Positions 15,277 through 17,369 of a DNA stretch of 17,369 nt are shown here, in pieces. The notes beneath the pieces were generated by a model, which was not told where the DNA came from, ran no database searches, and saw only the letters and a list, made by a program, of their open reading frames with translations. Each line of letters starts with the position of its first letter. Positions within the stretch are counted from its first letter, which is position 1. A program made the translations under genes and the position numbers. Source of the stretch: CAZMCH01 sp964564735 (GTDB lineage: Bacteria > Poribacteria > DTPJ01); NCBI GenBank assembly GCA_964564735.1, contig CAZMCH010000088.1:1-17369 (forward strand), read 5' to 3'.

Positions 15277-16272
15277 ATGGGTGATATACTTCGTATTGGG
15301 ACAATCGGTTCTGGTGGAATCGCAAAAGCACATATACACGCAATGAAAGGTAATGAAAACGTTAAACTTACTGCTGTAATGGATACGATATATGAACGTG
15401 CAGAGGCAGTCGCAAATGAATTTGGTGGAAAGGCTTATGCAAATCTTGATGACCTTCTTGGCGATCCAGATGTTGATGCTGTGATTGTCTGCTCTCCACA
15501 TATATATCATGGTGAGCAAGTGGTCGCTTCTGCGAAGGCTGGAAAGCATGTCCTTGTTGAAAAGCCTATGGCTTTGACACTCAAAGAATGTGATGACATG
15601 ATCAATGCTTGTGAGGAAGCCAACAGAATATTGATGGTTGGACAAGTAATGAGATGCTATCCTATAAATCGCCTAATCAAAAAGATGATCGCAGATGGCG
15701 AAATCGGCAATGTCGGTCATCTCATACGCAGGCGATACAGCTATTTTGACACTACACAGCCGGGAACTGTATATGGCAGATGGTATCTTGATCTGGAAAT
15801 CGGAGGAATATGCGTTCTTTATTGCTTTGGACCGCATGAATACGATATTTTGCATTGGTATATGGATTCACCTGTTATTGAAGTTTATGCACAGGGAACT
15901 GAAAGCACAGAATTATACAAGGGACAAAAAGACTCTTATACATCAATAATGAAACATGCAAACGGAGCGGTCAGCGTATTATCTCAAACAGTCGTTTCCC
16001 ATGTTGGGGCGCATGATCAATTCATAATAGGTAGTAAAGGCTCAATGTTTCAGTCAGGTGACAAACTACTAATGAATGGTCAAGAAGTTGCTGTAAATGG
16101 TTCTTCAGGACAAGGTATGCAAATTCAAATAAATGATTTTGCGGAATCATGCCTGACAGGAAAAGTGCCTGATGCTAGTGGTCGGTCAGTGCGTCATTCT
16201 ATGGCTATCATAGAGGCAACCAAGCAGAGCGCAGAGAGAAATAAGCCTGTCTTGGTCTCTGAGTTTGATTAA
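15277..16272 (+). CDS. Gfo/Idh/MocA family NAD(P)-dependent oxidoreductase, second copy
   Basis: Sugar or inositol dehydrogenase-type protein. Seen directly: LRIGTIGSGGIAKAHI (5-20) as the Rossmann glycine motif; Asp36 after beta-2 (AVMDTIYERA), favouring NAD; CSPHIYHGEQV (72-82); the canonical EKP motif (95-97) with catalytic Lys96; and GGICVLYCFGPHEYDILHW (176-194) with His187 and Asp190. 331 aa from ATG 15277 is typical; ATG 15238 is an alternative giving 344 aa. It is diverged from the Gfo/Idh protein at 10406-11461, which has DKA in place of EKP, so the two probably act on different intermediates or in successive steps. It follows the AKR gene and is followed after 18 bp by an unrelated ATPase gene. 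Substrate unknown. Confidence 0.93.
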   Translation: MGDILRIGTIGSGGIAKAHIHAMKGNENVKLTAVMDTIYERAEAVANEFGGKAYANLDDLLGDPDVDAVIVCSPHIYHGEQVVASAKAGKHVLVEKPMALTLKECDDMINACEEANRILMVGQVMRCYPINRLIKKMIADGEIGNVGHLIRRRYSYFDTTQPGTVYGRWYLDLEIGGICVLYCFGPHEYDILHWYMDSPVIEVYAQGTESTELYKGQKDSYTSIMKHANGAVSVLSQTVVSHVGAHDQFIIGSKGSMFQSGDKLLMNGQEVAVNGSSGQGMQIQINDFAESCLTGKVPDASGRSVRHSMAIIEATKQSAERNKPVLVSEFD

Positions 16273-16290
16273 TAAAAGGTGGGATTATTT

Positions 16291-17369
16291 ATGGGTTCGA
16301 GTGTTAAAAAGGCTAAACCTAAGTCAGCAAAGAAAAAAGAGCAAGATTATAGAGAGCGTGGGATGTATTCCTCTATAAATATTGAGGGATTTCGTAGATT
16401 TGATCACTTGGAATTGAATGAGCTATCACGAATTAATTTTCTTTTGGGTGATAATAATTCTGGAAAGACAAGTGTTCTTGAGGCGATCTATACACATGCT
16501 TGCGGACAAAGCATATCTGCCTTTATAGGTAATATCGCGATCTCTCGTCGAAATACCACAACTGGAGCTTTGGATTTTGGGGAAGGGATAAGAGGACTTT
16601 TTAGAGATAAATCGAGACTTCCATATACATTTACTGTTACATCAGAATTAACTGATGACTCAGAAAATCATACACTTATATCAAGATTTGAGCCGTCAGC
16701 CAAATTGGCTAACCTTGATCCAAGATTGTTGGGCAAAATTCAGCCCTACGAGGTAACAATGGAAGAAAGACCTGAAGGAAAGAAGATTAGATTACAAGTG
16801 AATGATTCAGCGCAATTTTCTGAATCAACTTCATTTCAAATTAATGGACAACCTACCATACAATCGGATTTTATGGGTGTTTGGGAAATACAACTTGATG
16901 GCAAAGTAGATCGATACAATTTTGCATATCCACCATCAACTGCTATAAAGCGAGAACCATTCAAACTAGCCGTTTTTCATGATATTTTGGCACACAGAGA
17001 ACATAATGCTGAATCAACAGCATATTCTTACTTAAAACGTTATGATATATTGGGTGAATTTACGAAAGATATGCAAGGAATTTTTCCCGAAGTTCGCAAA
17101 ATTGATATGATTCCTTACCCAGATGGCACTCAAGCACCTGTTTCTATAATGAGTCAGAACAATGAATTTCTGCCAATTTATCTATGGGGCGATGGAATGC
17201 GACGTTGGTTCTATTTACTTGGTCACATGGTAGTATTTAGAAAAGCAGTTCATCTGATTGACGAAGTTGATGCTTCTTTCCACCCAGCGGCGCAACCTGA
17301 ATTTTCTAAATTACTGTTTGAATATGCGAAAAAATACGATAACCAAATCTTTATGACATCACATAGCAT
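16291..17369 (+). CDS. AAA15/OLD-like ABC-type ATPase, cut off by the window end
   Basis: Partial gene: ATG 16291 opens a frame with no stop over 359 codons to the window edge. Residues 1-24 are a lysine-rich, probably flexible tail. Then come INIEGFRRFDHLEL (29-42), typical of RecF/SMC-like heads; Walker A GDNNSGKTS (53-61); a WGDGMRRW segment (299-306) in the place of the ABC signature; Walker B HLIDEVDASFHPA (321-333) with Glu325 as catalytic base; and the switch His358 in MTSHS. The layout matches single-chain AAA15/AAA21 ATPases used in anti-phage and toxin-type systems (for example the ATPase of PARIS, or OLD proteins). Whether it carries a C-terminal nuclease (TOPRIM) or has a partner gene cannot be seen. 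AAAGGTGGG precedes the start. It lies only 18 bp from the Gfo/Idh gene but is functionally unlike it. Confidence 0.88.
   Translation, partial: MGSSVKKAKPKSAKKKEQDYRERGMYSSINIEGFRRFDHLELNELSRINFLLGDNNSGKTSVLEAIYTHACGQSISAFIGNIAISRRNTTTGALDFGEGIRGLFRDKSRLPYTFTVTSELTDDSENHTLISRFEPSAKLANLDPRLLGKIQPYEVTMEERPEGKKIRLQVNDSAQFSESTSFQINGQPTIQSDFMGVWEIQLDGKVDRYNFAYPPSTAIKREPFKLAVFHDILAHREHNAESTAYSYLKRYDILGEFTKDMQGIFPEVRKIDMIPYPDGTQAPVSIMSQNNEFLPIYLWGDGMRRWFYLLGHMVVFRKAVHLIDEVDASFHPAAQPEFSKLLFEYAKKYDNQIFMTSHS

Noticed and set aside
15103..15645. 180-codon minus-strand frame across the AKR/Gfo-Idh junction
   Set aside because: It covers conserved coding sequence of two plus-strand genes and is rich in Cys, His, Ser and Tyr with no family motif; treated as a shadow.

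Overview
This is an AT-rich bacterial window with strong Shine-Dalgarno sites (AGGAGG/AAGGAG types), short gaps and several start/stop overlaps. The gene content suggests a heterotrophic glycan- and phosphonate-degrading bacterium: GH32 hydrolase, heparinase II/III-like lyase, uroporphyrinogen-decarboxylase-like proteins, Gfo/Idh dehydrogenases, and PhnW with PhnX. Low-GC Bacillota or a less-studied phylum such as Lentisphaerota would fit. Nothing in the window fixes the phylum. No rRNA, tRNA, CRISPR array or insertion sequence was recognised.

Layout: the window is built around a divergent intergenic region at 6520-6792. To its left, five genes run on the minus strand from 6519 to 93: two paralogous UroD-family proteins, a heparinase II/III-like lyase, an M55 (DppA-type) D-aminopeptidase and a GH32 beta-fructosidase. 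To its right, everything runs on the plus strand. First come phnW-phnX (2-aminoethylphosphonate degradation), then a creatininase-family amidohydrolase whose stop overlaps the start of an OmpR-type response regulator with no kinase beside it. Next is a block of Gfo/Idh dehydrogenase, six-helix membrane protein and the alpha and beta subunits of a TPP-dependent 2-oxoacid dehydrogenase E1, again with overlaps. After a 257-bp gap holding a good promoter come an aldo/keto reductase, a second Gfo/Idh dehydrogenase and the start of an ABC/AAA15-like ATPase that runs off the right edge.

How it may work together (inference): PhnW and PhnX would convert 2-aminoethylphosphonate to acetaldehyde and phosphate. 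The minus-strand lyase and hydrolase, with the Gfo/Idh and aldo/keto oxidoreductases, look like cytoplasmic processing of imported oligosaccharides. Their adjacency raises the possibility that the locus handles a phosphonate-decorated glycan, but no transporter, E2/E3, corrinoid protein or histidine kinase is visible to complete any one pathway. The terminal ATPase resembles those of phage-defence or OLD-like systems and probably belongs to a different function. Starts of four genes were moved inward from the longest reading frame because a clear ribosome-binding site precedes an internal ATG.
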